From contig JALORJ010000021.1 in NCBI GenBank assembly GCA_025459035.1, forward strand, positions 1 to 15,050: a stretch of DNA of 15,050 nucleotides, given 5' to 3'. This DNA is from Burkholderiales bacterium. Lineage in GTDB: Bacteria > Pseudomonadota > Gammaproteobacteria > Burkholderiales > Ga0077523. The notes under the pieces were generated by a model. It was given only the letters and a program-made list of their open reading frames with translations, ran no database searches and was not told the DNA's origin. The translations under genes were made by a program, and so were the position numbers. Below are positions 1-6,503 of this stretch, in pieces (the first letter of the stretch is position 1; each line of letters begins with the position of its first letter).

Positions 1-861
1 ACCGGTGTACGGATCGAAGTGCAGTTCGAGCGACGTGCCGTTCGCGAAGGTCGATCCCCCGAAGTTTCTCGCGATGACCGTGCCCTCGATGTGCCCGTTC
101 TGGCCGACGATGTTCGCCGACGGCGCGAGGATGCTCGCGTGCGGGCTCGTGTTCTCGATGAACAGGCGCGACGCGGAAGGCAGGTTCAGCAGCGTGCTGC
201 GACTGCCGCCGAAGGGCACCGAAGACTCGACGTTGCGGATGACGACATCGGTCCCCAGCACGTTGATGATGACGTTGGCGGTGCTGGAGATGCCCGACAT
301 CAGGAACGTGTTCGCGTTGTTGAAGTCCGCGGCCGCGATGTCGAACACCTCGATCGCGGCGCCCGTGCCGAAGAACTCGACGCCGCCCCAGCCGTGGCGC
401 ACCGACGTGCCCGTCGTGGCCAGCGCGTTCGCGTCCTGCGACATCGCGCTCGCCAGCGTGCGCAGCGCCGCGAAGTCCACCGGCGGGGTCGCGGGCGGAT
501 TGTCGACGCCGCCCTGGAAGTTCACGCTGCCCGAGGTCGTACGGCTTCCGCCGATCGCGGTGCGACGGTCGGTTCGGTACACCTGTCCGGACGAGGTCCA
601 GGTCAGCGCGTCGCCCGTGACGAAGACGTAGGTGCCGTCGCCGGACGTGTTCTTCGAGTTGATGCCGAAGCCACCGGTGATGGTGACGTCGTCACCGACG
701 GCGAGGCCGCCTTCGACGTCGCTGTTGTTGCCGACGAAGTCGTCGAAGATGACGGCGTTCCATGCCGCGAAGGGGCCGATGCCGGCAGCACCGGCGGTAG
801 GAGCGGCGAGGGCGGCGCAGGCAAGCGCACACCCGACCGCGAGAGGTCGAAGCGAAGTCAT
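1..861 (-). CDS. Choice-of-anchor A family secreted protein (3' end outside window)
   Basis: The frame is open from the ATG at 861 to the window edge (287 codons seen, no stop). Residues 1 to about 25 form a signal peptide (MTSLRPLAVGCALACAALAA), so the product is exported. Mature residues 35-58 (NAVIFDDFVGNNSDVEGGLA and following) are the signature of the choice-of-anchor A domain, a beta-rich extracellular domain found before several different C-terminal sorting tails. Later parts such as VEFFGTG and HIEGTVIA also fit that family. The sorting tail lies beyond position 1; PEP-CTERM is the likely kind, because two PEP-CTERM genes in this window share its leader. GGAGA at 867-871 sets the start. 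A sigma-54-like promoter lies at 1125-1140. The molecular role of the family is not known; a surface or matrix protein is inferred. Confidence 0.85.
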   Translation of the reverse strand, partial: MTSLRPLAVGCALACAALAAPTAGAAGIGPFAAWNAVIFDDFVGNNSDVEGGLAVGDDVTITGGFGINSKNTSGDGTYVFVTGDALTWTSSGQVYRTDRRTAIGGSRTTSGSVNFQGGVDNPPATPPVDFAALRTLASAMSQDANALATTGTSVRHGWGGVEFFGTGAAIEVFDIAAADFNNANTFLMSGISSTANVIINVLGTDVVIRNVESSVPFGGSRSTLLNLPSASRLFIENTSPHASILAPSANIVGQNGHIEGTVIARNFGGSTFANGTSLELHFDPYTG

Positions 862-866
862 GCAGG

Positions 867-874
867 TCTCCAGA
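867..874 (-). promoter_or_regulatory. Ribosome binding site in a leader shared with 12896-13585
   Basis: Read on the minus strand, ATCTGGAGACCTGCA ends at the A of the start codon. The same 15 bases stand before the PEP-CTERM gene at 12896, where CC is inserted before ATG. GGAGA is the Shine-Dalgarno core, 5 bases from ATG here. It decides the start at 861. Confidence 0.75.
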
Positions 875-1124
875 TCGTTGATGGAACCGTCGTGCACCCC
901 GTGACACGGGATGCCGCGATTCCTGCTCCGGAAGGTAGCGGGCGTCGGAAGGCGCCGTCTACCGCGACCGATGCAGGCGCTGCGATGGCGCCTTCGACCG
1001 CCGCGGGCGGCCGACCCGCAAGTTCGGGTCGACTACGAGCGCGGCGGTCGTCGGCAGGGGCACCAGCAGTGGCGGGTCCGGGGAGGCTCCGGGGGCGCTG
1101 CAGATCCGGTGACGCGTCCGGTTT

Positions 1125-1140
1125 AGCGAAGGCCGTGCCA
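1125..1140 (-). promoter_or_regulatory. Sigma-54-like -24/-12 promoter for the choice-of-anchor A gene
   Basis: The minus strand reads TGGCACGGCCTTCGCT. The sigma-54 (RpoN) consensus is TGGCACG-N4-TTGC[A/T]. The -24 half is perfect, the GG to GC spacing of 12 is exact, and the only mismatch is C for the second T of TTGC. Transcription would start near 1114, leaving a leader of about 253 nt before ATG 861. In exosortase-carrying bacteria PEP-CTERM genes are often under PrsK/PrsR and RpoN, so the setting fits. Use in vivo is inferred. Confidence 0.55.
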
Positions 1141-1397
1141 GCGATGGGGGCGGCACCGGCCTGCCGCACCATCGGACGGCGACGCCCGGGTCGGGCCGAG
1201 TCGAACGCCGGCCGTCGCGCCGGTCGGCGACCCGCGCGAGGGCCCCGCGCCGGCGGCGGGGTTGCCGGACCGCACGCACGCCCGCGTGACGCCGCGCGTC
1301 AGTCCGGTTGCCGCATGGCGTCGTGCGGGAGGCGCCCGTCGTCCCGATCGAGCGACGTCGCGCGGCTGTCACATCGGGCGCGCACCCTGCCGCGCCC

Positions 1398-2612
1398 ATG
1401 AGGATCCTGATGGTGTCGGACGTCCACTTCCCGCGGGTCAACGGGGTGTCGACGTCGATCCGGACGTTCCGCGCCGAGCTGGCGGCCGCCGGTCACGCGT
1501 CGACCTTGATCGCACCGGAGTATCCGGGCCGCTCGGACCCCGACGACCCCGACGTGCTGCGCGTGGCGTCGTGGCGGGTGCCGTTCGATCCGGAGGACCG
1601 GCTGATGCGGCCCGGCCGCGTCCGCGCGCTGGTCGACACCTTGCGCCCGCGGGGCTTCGACCTCGTGCACGTGCAGACGCCGTTCGCGGCGCACGGCGCC
1701 GGCATCGCGCTCGCGCGCGCGCTTCGCGTGCCGGTGATCGAGACCTACCACACGTTCTTCGAGGAGTACCTGTTCCACTACGTCCCCGGCATGCCGCGCG
1801 CGTGGATGCGCGCCGCGGCGCGCGCGCTGTCGCGGCACCAGTGCAATGCGGTCGACGCGCTGGTGGTGCCGTCGACACCGATGCGCGATGCGCTCGTCGC
1901 GTACGGCGTGACCACGCCGATGCACGTGATCCCGACCGGCATTCCGCTCGCGGCGTTCGCGGGCGGGGACGGGGCGCGCTTCCGCGCGGCCCTCGGCATC
2001 GACGCCGGTGCGCTCGTGCTGCTGTTCGTCGGGCGCGTCGCGTTCGAGAAGAACATCGACTTCCTGCTGCGCATGTTCGGCCGGGTGCACGCGCGGGCGC
2101 CGCACGCGCGGCTGGTGATCGCCGGCGAAGGTCCTGCGGACGCGTCGCTGCGCGCGCTCGCACGCACGCTCGGGCTCGCCGACGCGGTGCACTTCGTCGG
2201 CTACCTCGACCGCGCGACGACGCTGGTCGACTGCTACCGTGCGGCCGACGCGTTCGTGTTCGCGTCGCGCACCGAGACGCAGGGTCTGGTGCTGCTGGAG
2301 GCGATGGCGGCGGGTGTGCCGGTGATCTCGACGGCGGTGATGGGCACGCGCGATGTCGTCGGCACCGGCCGTGGGGCGCTCGTGCCCGACGACGACGAGG
2401 CGGCGTTCGCCGATGCGGTACTGCGCTTCGCGGCCGACCCGGCCCTGCGGTCGTCGCTGGCGCAGGGCGGGCAGGCGTGGGTGCGCGAATGGCGCGCCGA
2501 CGCCCTCGCGGCGCGACTCGCGCGGCTCTACGCCGACGTGATCGATGCGGAACGTCGGCCGGGCGCGTCGGTCTGTCTCGTCACCCGACGATCGACGAGA
2601 GGAACACGATGA
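1398..2612 (+). CDS. GT4 family glycosyltransferase
   Basis: A 404-aa retaining GT-B glycosyltransferase of family 4. The N-terminal half opens with MRILMVSDVHFPRVNGVSTS, the acceptor-side Rossmann start typical of GT4 enzymes that act on lipid or mannosyl acceptors; ETYHTFFEEYLFHY also recalls glycosyldiacylglycerol synthases. The C-terminal half has GRVAFEKNIDFLL (Arg213 and Lys218 contact the nucleotide-sugar phosphates), VIAGEGP, and the E-x7-E motif from Glu293 to Glu301 (ETQGLVLLE). There is no predicted signal peptide or membrane segment, so it probably acts at the inner face of the membrane. The start at 1398 is chosen because the fold begins there; no clear Shine-Dalgarno is seen. 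Its stop overlaps the msrA start (ATGA), so the two genes are co-translated. Donor and acceptor cannot be read from sequence. Confidence 0.9.
   Translation: MRILMVSDVHFPRVNGVSTSIRTFRAELAAAGHASTLIAPEYPGRSDPDDPDVLRVASWRVPFDPEDRLMRPGRVRALVDTLRPRGFDLVHVQTPFAAHGAGIALARALRVPVIETYHTFFEEYLFHYVPGMPRAWMRAAARALSRHQCNAVDALVVPSTPMRDALVAYGVTTPMHVIPTGIPLAAFAGGDGARFRAALGIDAGALVLLFVGRVAFEKNIDFLLRMFGRVHARAPHARLVIAGEGPADASLRALARTLGLADAVHFVGYLDRATTLVDCYRAADAFVFASRTETQGLVLLEAMAAGVPVISTAVMGTRDVVGTGRGALVPDDDEAAFADAVLRFAADPALRSSLAQGGQAWVREWRADALAARLARLYADVIDAERRPGASVCLVTRRSTRGTR
2597..2603 (+). promoter_or_regulatory. Ribosome binding site of msrA inside the glycosyltransferase gene
   Basis: GAGAGGA lies 5 bases before the ATG at 2609, within the last codons of the upstream gene. 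With the ATGA stop/start overlap it supports translational coupling and fixes the msrA start. Confidence 0.7.
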
Positions 2613-3196
2613 CGAGCACGACGATGGACGACGCGGTGCCCGCCGGGCTGGCGGTCGCGACGCTGGCGGGGGGCTGCTTCTGGTGCACCGAGGCGGTGTT
2701 CCTGCGCATGAAGGGCGTGCGGCGCGTGGTGTCCGGTTACACCGCCGGACACACCGACGCACCGACCTACCGCGAGGTGTGCGAAGGCGACACCGGACAC
2801 GCCGAAGCCGTGCGCATCGAGTTCGACCCGACGCAGGTCCGCTACGAAGATCTTCTGGACGTGTTCTTCGCGACGCACGATCCGACCACGCGCAACCGCC
2901 AGGGCAACGACGTCGGCACGCAGTACCGGTCGGCGATCTTCTTCCACGACGACGCGCAGCGGCGCGCCGCGATCGCGACCGTCGAGGCCCTCGACCGCGC
3001 GCGCATCTGGCCCGATCCGGTCGTGACCGAGATCGCACCGGCCACGCGCTTCTGGCCCGCCGAGGCCTTCCACCACGACTACTTCGCGCGCAACGGCGGT
3101 CAGCCGTACTGCCGTTTCGTGGTGGCGCCGAAGGTCGCGAAGTTCGACGAGAAGTTCGGCGCGACGCTCGGTCGCGCCGACGCGTTCAGCGGCTGA
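2609..3196 (+). CDS. msrA: Peptide methionine sulfoxide reductase MsrA
   Basis: A 195-aa enzyme that reduces the S-epimer of methionine sulfoxide in proteins, using thioredoxin as electron source. The catalytic motif GCFWCTEA is at residues 22-29, with nucleophile Cys23. Other family marks are GYTAGHTDAPTYREVC (44-58), GHAEAVRIEFDP, and FFATHDPTTRNRQGNDVGTQ, which carries conserved substrate-binding Asp and Tyr positions. Cys26, Cys58 and Cys168 are the only other cysteines, so the resolving cysteine is Cys26 or the C-terminal Cys168. No signal peptide is present, so it is cytoplasmic. It is the second gene of an operon with the GT4 enzyme. Its last 11 bases overlap the end of the convergent gene at 3186-3728. 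Confidence 0.97.
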   Translation: MTSTTMDDAVPAGLAVATLAGGCFWCTEAVFLRMKGVRRVVSGYTAGHTDAPTYREVCEGDTGHAEAVRIEFDPTQVRYEDLLDVFFATHDPTTRNRQGNDVGTQYRSAIFFHDDAQRRAAIATVEALDRARIWPDPVVTEIAPATRFWPAEAFHHDYFARNGGQPYCRFVVAPKVAKFDEKFGATLGRADAFSG

Positions 3197-3728
3197 CGAG
3201 CTGCCAGACGCCTGCCTCGGTGCTGCAGGCCGTCGCGCGCTGCGGCTTGCCGAGGCCGCGCAGCACGACATCGCGGCATGGCTGGGCCCCGGACACCGTG
3301 TCGCGCATCGGCGTGACCGACATCGTGCCGCCGGTGCCCTTCCAGCGCACCGTGCGGCCGTTGCGCAGCAGTTCGATCGCATGCGCGGCACATGCGCGAT
3401 CCGCGCCGTCGGCATCGACGCCGGACAGCAGCGCCACCGGCGGCTGACCCGGCACGGCGGCCTTCGGGTCACCCAGGGCCGTCGCGACCGCGGCGCGATC
3501 GCAGCGCCCGCGCATCACGCCGTAGTCGACGTTCCACAGGGTGCCGGTGTAGCCGACGTAGGGCGCTGGCGCGGGGGTTGCCGCCGTCGTGTTGCGTGCC
3601 GCGGGGCCGGCGGGCTCGGTGTCGACGGCGAGGGTCTCGGCGAACGCCGGCGCGCACGACAGCATCGTCGCGGCGACGACGACGGCGCGCACGCGCACAC
3701 CGGCGATCGGGAAGGCGAATGGCGGCAT
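3186..3728 (-). CDS. Small secreted protein resembling RT0821/Lpp0805 surface antigens
   Basis: A 180-aa protein with a clear signal peptide (residues 1-30, ending in CAPAFA before ETLAVD) and a Pro/Ala-rich linker (40-56). The C-terminal part, about 112-179, has the pattern of the RT0821/Lpp0805 family of 17-kDa-antigen-like outer-membrane or periplasmic proteins: NGRTVRWKGTGGTMSVTPMR, a central CR (151-152) and a terminal TACSTEAGVWQLV. Five mature cysteines could form disulfides. No lipobox is seen, so it is probably soluble in the periplasm. The start at 3728 is preferred over an ATG 14 codons upstream because GGAGA (3737-3741) precedes it and it begins the signal peptide. A candidate extended -10 promoter is at 3761-3769. 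The family match is my recognition of a pattern and is moderate; the function is unknown. Confidence 0.75.
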   Translation of the reverse strand: MPPFAFPIAGVRVRAVVVAATMLSCAPAFAETLAVDTEPAGPAARNTTAATPAPAPYVGYTGTLWNVDYGVMRGRCDRAAVATALGDPKAAVPGQPPVALLSGVDADGADRACAAHAIELLRNGRTVRWKGTGGTMSVTPMRDTVSGAQPCRDVVLRGLGKPQRATACSTEAGVWQLVSR

Positions 3729-3760
3729 GGCCGAGATCTCCGGCTCGGGTTGACGCGCCC

Positions 3761-3769
3761 AAGATAGCA
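3761..3769 (-). promoter_or_regulatory. Candidate extended -10 promoter for the secreted protein
   Basis: The minus strand reads TGCTATCTT, a TGn extended -10 followed by TATCTT (4 of 6 to TATAAT). There is no good -35 at the right distance, which extended -10 promoters can lack. Transcription would start about 25 bases before the start codon at 3728. Confidence 0.35.
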
Positions 3770-3771
3770 CT

Positions 3772-3815
3772 GCGTTTCCCTCTGGAACGCGGGCGTTCGT
3801 GCAGAGGAAAAACGC
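3772..3815. repeat. 44-base imperfect inverted repeat between divergent promoters
   Basis: Three nested arm pairs meet around a GG centre (3791-3792): GCGTTT with AAACGC, CCTCTG with CAGAGG, and GAACGC with GCGTTC. Unpaired bases are one C (3778), GTG (3799-3801) and AA (3808-3809). This gives 18 paired positions. It sits exactly between candidate promoters of the secreted protein (minus) and the SWIB gene (plus), so it could be a shared operator, or form a hairpin in RNA. Confidence 0.6.
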
Positions 3816-3844
3816 TTGTCATGCCAGAGGGCTTTGTGCATTCT
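3816..3844 (+). promoter_or_regulatory. Candidate sigma-70 promoter for the SWIB gene
   Basis: TTGTCA (3816-3821) matches the -35 box in 5 of 6 positions; 17 bases later CATTCT (3839-3844) matches -10 in 3 of 6. It abuts the large inverted repeat. The weak -10 keeps confidence low. Confidence 0.25.
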
Positions 3845-3993
3845 CGACCGCGATCGGAGCGGCCTCGCCGGAGGGGGAAGGTCGGTACCGATCCGGGGTC
3901 GCATCGAACGCGCGAGGCCAGCCGTCCCGAGCGATGCGCTCACCTCACGGACACAACCGGCAACACTTCCACATCCAATCCGGAGGCACATCG

Positions 3994-4410
3994 ATGGCCG
4001 TAGCCAAGAAACCCGCCGCACCCGCGAAGAAGGCGGCGCCTGCCAAGAAGGCAGCCGCACCCGCGAAGAAGGCGGCCCCCGCGAAGAAGCCCGCACCGGC
4101 CAAGGCAGCTCCGAAGGCCGTCGCGAAGAAGCCGGTCGCGAAAGCGCCAGCCGCCAAGCGCACGCCCAATGCCGCGTTCATGAAGCCGATGACGCCGAGC
4201 GCGACGCTCGCGGCCGTGACGGGCGCGATGCCGATGCCGCGCACCGAAGTCACCAAGAAAGTCTGGGATTACATCAAGAAGCACAAGCTCCAGGACGCGG
4301 CGAACAAGCGGATGATCAACGCCGACGACAAGCTCAAGGCCGTCTTCGGCAACAAGAAGCAGGTCTCGATGTTCGAGATGACCAAGCTGATCAGCGGTCA
4401 CTTGAGCTGA
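3994..4410 (+). CDS. SWIB/MDM2 domain protein with histone H1-like Lys/Ala tail
   Basis: A 138-aa basic protein. Residues 1-57 are a low-complexity tail of repeated AKKAAPAKK/APAKK units like the C-terminal tail of eukaryotic histone H1 and bacterial nucleoid proteins such as AlgP or HupB. Residues 62-138 are a SWIB fold: FMKPMTPSATLAAV, then MPRTEVTKKVWDYIKKHKLQ, then NKRMINADDKLKAVFG and VSMFEMTKLISGHL. In eukaryotes SWIB belongs to chromatin-remodelling complexes. In bacteria it occurs alone or in this form; nucleoid binding or DNA compaction is the usual inference, with no defined mechanism. The tail should bind DNA by charge. GGAGG at 3982-3986 sets the start. It is monocistronic, with hairpins after it at 4419-4496. 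Confidence 0.92.
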   Translation: MAVAKKPAAPAKKAAPAKKAAAPAKKAAPAKKPAPAKAAPKAVAKKPVAKAPAAKRTPNAAFMKPMTPSATLAAVTGAMPMPRTEVTKKVWDYIKKHKLQDAANKRMINADDKLKAVFGNKKQVSMFEMTKLISGHLS

Positions 4411-4418
4411 ACCCTCGC

Positions 4419-4445
4419 AGGGACGCGCGATCGCGCGTCGTCCCT
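4419..4445. repeat. Hairpin containing an 18-base perfect palindrome
   Basis: GACGCGCGATCGCGCGTC (4422-4439) is its own reverse complement. An alternative outer stem pairs AGGGAC (4419-4424) with GTCCCT (4440-4445), bulging three bases. It begins 8 bases after the SWIB stop codon. Confidence 0.6.
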
Positions 4446-4452
4446 GCCCGGC

Positions 4453-4469
4453 GACGCGGCAGCCGCGTC
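4453..4469. repeat. Second hairpin after the SWIB gene
   Basis: GACGCGG pairs perfectly with CCGCGTC around a CAG loop. It lies between the palindrome at 4422-4439 and the terminator at 4474-4496. Confidence 0.6.
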
Positions 4470-4473
4470 ACCC

Positions 4474-4496
4474 GAAGCCCCGCCCTGCGGGGCTTC
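4474..4496. terminator. Intrinsic terminator between convergent SWIB and fbp genes
   Basis: A 10-bp perfect stem, GAAGCCCCGC with GCGGGGCTTC, around a CCT loop, followed by GTCGTTCTCG, a weak T-rich tail. Its place between two convergent stops (4410 and 4582) suggests it serves mainly the SWIB transcript. Confidence 0.75.
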
Positions 4497-4581
4497 GTCG
4501 TTCTCGTGGTCCGTTCGTGGTCTGCGGGTCGTTCGCGCCGTCGCGGCGCGGACCCGTGTCCGCACGCCGCAGCGCGATCGA

Positions 4582-5586
4582 TCAGGCGTCGGCGTGGTAG
4601 CGCGTCACGCGGTCGACCTCGTGGCGTGACCCCAGAAACACCGCGACGCGTTCGTGCAGCGACTGCGGGCCGATCGACAGGATGCGGCGGTGACCGTCGG
4701 TGGCCATGCCGCCGGCCTGCTCGACGATGAAGCTCATCGGATTGGCCTCGTACATCAGCCGCAGCTTGCCGGGCTTCGACGGTTCGCGGGCGTCGCGCGG
4801 GTACATGAAGACCCCGCCGCGCGTGAGGATGCGATGCACGTCGGCCACCATCGACGCCACCCAGCGCATGTTGAAGTCCTTCGCGCGCGGACCGGACTTG
4901 CCGGCGAGCAGTTCGTCGACGTAGCGGCGCACCGGGGCGTCCCAGTGGCGCATGTTCGACATGTTGATCGAGAACTCCTTCGTGTCGGCCGGGATCGACA
5001 GGTCGCGCTGCGTGAGCACGAAGCTCCCGAGTTCGCGATCGAGCGTGAAGCAGTGCACGCCGCGCCCGAGCGTCAGCACCAGCACCGTGGTCGGTCCGTA
5101 GACGGCGTAGCCGGCGCACACCTGCTCGGTTCCGGCTTGCAGGAAGTGCTTCTCCTCCGGTTGCTCGACGCCTTCCGGACAGCGCAGCACCGAGAAGATC
5201 GTGCCGATCGACACGTTGACGTCGATGTTCGACGACCCGTCGAGCGGGTCGAAGAGCAGCAGGAACTCGCCCTTCGGATAGCGGTGCGGAATCGCGTAGG
5301 GGTGCTCCATCTCCTCCGACGCCATGGCCGCCAGGTGGCCGCCCCACTCGTTGGCCTCGAGCAGGATCTCGTTGGAGATGACGTCGAGCTTCTTCTGCAC
5401 CTCGCCCTGCACGTTCTCGACGTCGGCGCTGCCGAGGACACCGGCGAGTGCACCCTTGCCGACCGCGAGGCTGATCGACTTGCAGGCCCGTGCCACCACT
5501 TCGATCAGCAGGCGCAGATCGGTCTCGATGACGTTGCGGTTGCGTTGTTCCTCGATCAGGAAGCGGGTGAGCGTGATGCGGCGCAT
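4582..5586 (-). CDS. fbp: Fructose-1,6-bisphosphatase class 1
   Basis: A 334-aa enzyme that removes the 1-phosphate of fructose 1,6-bisphosphate, the committed step of gluconeogenesis, also used in the Calvin cycle. The N-terminus ITLTRFLIEEQR is typical of the class. SEEME (90-94) and DPLDGSSN (113-120) hold the metal-binding Glu and Asp residues. The active-site signature KLRLMYEANPMSFIVEQAGG spans 274-293 with Lys274. The length is normal for betaproteobacteria (about 330-340) and nothing is missing. The start at 5586 matches the family N-terminus, though no strong Shine-Dalgarno precedes it. It starts 11 bases after the stop of the RecE-like nuclease gene (5598-6440), so it is probably co-transcribed with it. 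No Calvin-cycle gene is in view, so a gluconeogenic role is the simpler reading. Confidence 0.97.
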   Translation of the reverse strand: MRRITLTRFLIEEQRNRNVIETDLRLLIEVVARACKSISLAVGKGALAGVLGSADVENVQGEVQKKLDVISNEILLEANEWGGHLAAMASEEMEHPYAIPHRYPKGEFLLLFDPLDGSSNIDVNVSIGTIFSVLRCPEGVEQPEEKHFLQAGTEQVCAGYAVYGPTTVLVLTLGRGVHCFTLDRELGSFVLTQRDLSIPADTKEFSINMSNMRHWDAPVRRYVDELLAGKSGPRAKDFNMRWVASMVADVHRILTRGGVFMYPRDAREPSKPGKLRLMYEANPMSFIVEQAGGMATDGHRRILSIGPQSLHERVAVFLGSRHEVDRVTRYHADA

Positions 5587-5597
5587 GGCAGGACGGA

Positions 5598-6440
5598 TCA
5601 GGGGGCGAGAGGGGGGATGGCGTCGGCCGCGAGCACCGGCGACGTCGGCGCGCAGTATCGCGCAGCGGCGTGCGCGTCCCACGCCGCGCGGAAGCGCGCC
5701 TTCAGGTTCGCGAGGGCCTCGGTCGCGACCGCGATCTCCGTGGCGTCGAGCTCCTGGGTCCACACCGAGTGCGGTCGGACGGACTCGGCCATCACGTAGA
5801 CGAAGCGCGGCCGGCGGCCGGTCAGCCGCGTGACGCCCTCGACGTACAGCGCCGCCTGCAGGTCGTAGCCGAAGCGCCGGCGCGACTTCGCGAAGCGCTG
5901 CGGGCGCACGTCCGTGGTGGTCTTGAGCTCGACGACGACGCCGTCGACGAAGCAGTCGGGCCGCCCCTTCCAGCGCATGCCGTCGGCGTCTTCCCAGTAC
6001 AGCGACAGCTCCTTGGCACCGGTGTCGAGCCACTGCGCCAGCGGCGCGCGGGTGCACGCGCGCACGTTGCGCTGCATGAGCCGCAGCGCGGTGCAGTCGC
6101 GCGACGACAGCCACGTGCGCTGCAGCAGTTCCGGCAACGCGACGTCGCCGCGCGGCGGGTCCTCGCCGTCCATGCCGAAGAACTCGAGCGCGAAGCGGTC
6201 GGGCTCGAGCAGCAGTGCATGCAACGCGTCGCCGAGCGACGCCTCGCGCGGCGTCGGATCCGGCGCCAGCGTGTCCTGCGGCGCGCGGCCGGTGCGCTCG
6301 AAGCGCCGCAGCGCCGAGGACGAGATGTGCGTGTCGCAGGCCAGATAGGCCGACAGCGGTTCGCGGCGCGTGAAGCAGTGCGGGGACGGCGCGGCGTCGC
6401 GGCCGTCCGGCGGGGGCGGCGGGAACGTCGCGTCGACCAT
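5598..6440 (-). CDS. RecE-like PD-(D/E)XK nuclease (DUF3799)
   Basis: A 280-aa protein matching the C-terminal nuclease domain of RecE/exonuclease VIII (DUF3799, PDDEXK superfamily). In order: LSAYLACDTHISSSALRRF (29-47), the RecE-type opening; LGDALHALLLEP (69-80) with His74; KELSLYW (143-149) with Glu144; WKGRPDCF (157-164) with Asp162; VVVELKTTTD (168-177) with Glu171 and Lys173; and QAALY (195-199), the QxxxY motif of Cas4/RecB-like nucleases. All catalytic positions are present, so it should be active, probably as a 5'-3' double-strand exonuclease if it follows RecE. The N-terminal 25 residues are Pro-rich. No RecT/Bet annealing protein or other phage gene is nearby. It lies 63 bases after the TPR gene and 11 bases before fbp. 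Its physiological role outside phage recombination is unknown. Confidence 0.82.
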   Translation of the reverse strand: MVDATFPPPPPDGRDAAPSPHCFTRREPLSAYLACDTHISSSALRRFERTGRAPQDTLAPDPTPREASLGDALHALLLEPDRFALEFFGMDGEDPPRGDVALPELLQRTWLSSRDCTALRLMQRNVRACTRAPLAQWLDTGAKELSLYWEDADGMRWKGRPDCFVDGVVVELKTTTDVRPQRFAKSRRRFGYDLQAALYVEGVTRLTGRRPRFVYVMAESVRPHSVWTQELDATEIAVATEALANLKARFRAAWDAHAAARYCAPTSPVLAADAIPPLAP

Positions 6441-6503
6441 GCCGCCGAGGCTAGCACCGCCCCGGTGCGGGACTGCGGCGTCCCCGGAGCAGTGCGCGGC
6501 GGG

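Larger units (their letters stand above)
862..1397. other. Intergenic region between divergent genes
   Basis: These 536 bases lie between the divergent choice-of-anchor A gene and the glycosyltransferase. The short open frames inside it have Arg/Pro-rich, low-complexity translations and no ribosome binding site, so I call no gene. It holds a sigma-54-like element (1125-1140, minus), an imperfect dyad next to it (1142-1174), a 7-bp stem at 1012-1031 (CGACCCG paired with CGGGTCG) and a GC stem at 1243-1261 (CCCCGC with GCGGGG). If the sigma-54 element is used, the left gene has a leader of about 250 nt. Confidence 0.6.

Noticed and set aside
858..1172. Short minus-strand frame (104 codons) in the left intergenic region.
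   Set aside because: It overlaps the start of the choice-of-anchor A gene, has no ribosome binding site, and its Pro/Ala/Arg composition looks non-coding.
1299..3038. A 579-codon minus-strand frame opposite the glycosyltransferase and msrA.
   Set aside because: Both genes on the other strand have full family motifs; this frame is Arg-rich shadow sequence.
4000..4160. Tandem-like repeats rich in GCGAAGAAGGC.
   Set aside because: They encode the AKK/APAKK tail of the SWIB protein and are not an independent repeat element or CRISPR array.
5598..6440. Prophage remnant, suggested by the RecE-like nuclease.
   Set aside because: No other phage gene, integrase or attachment site is visible and flanking genes are chromosomal; a domesticated or native nuclease is more likely.
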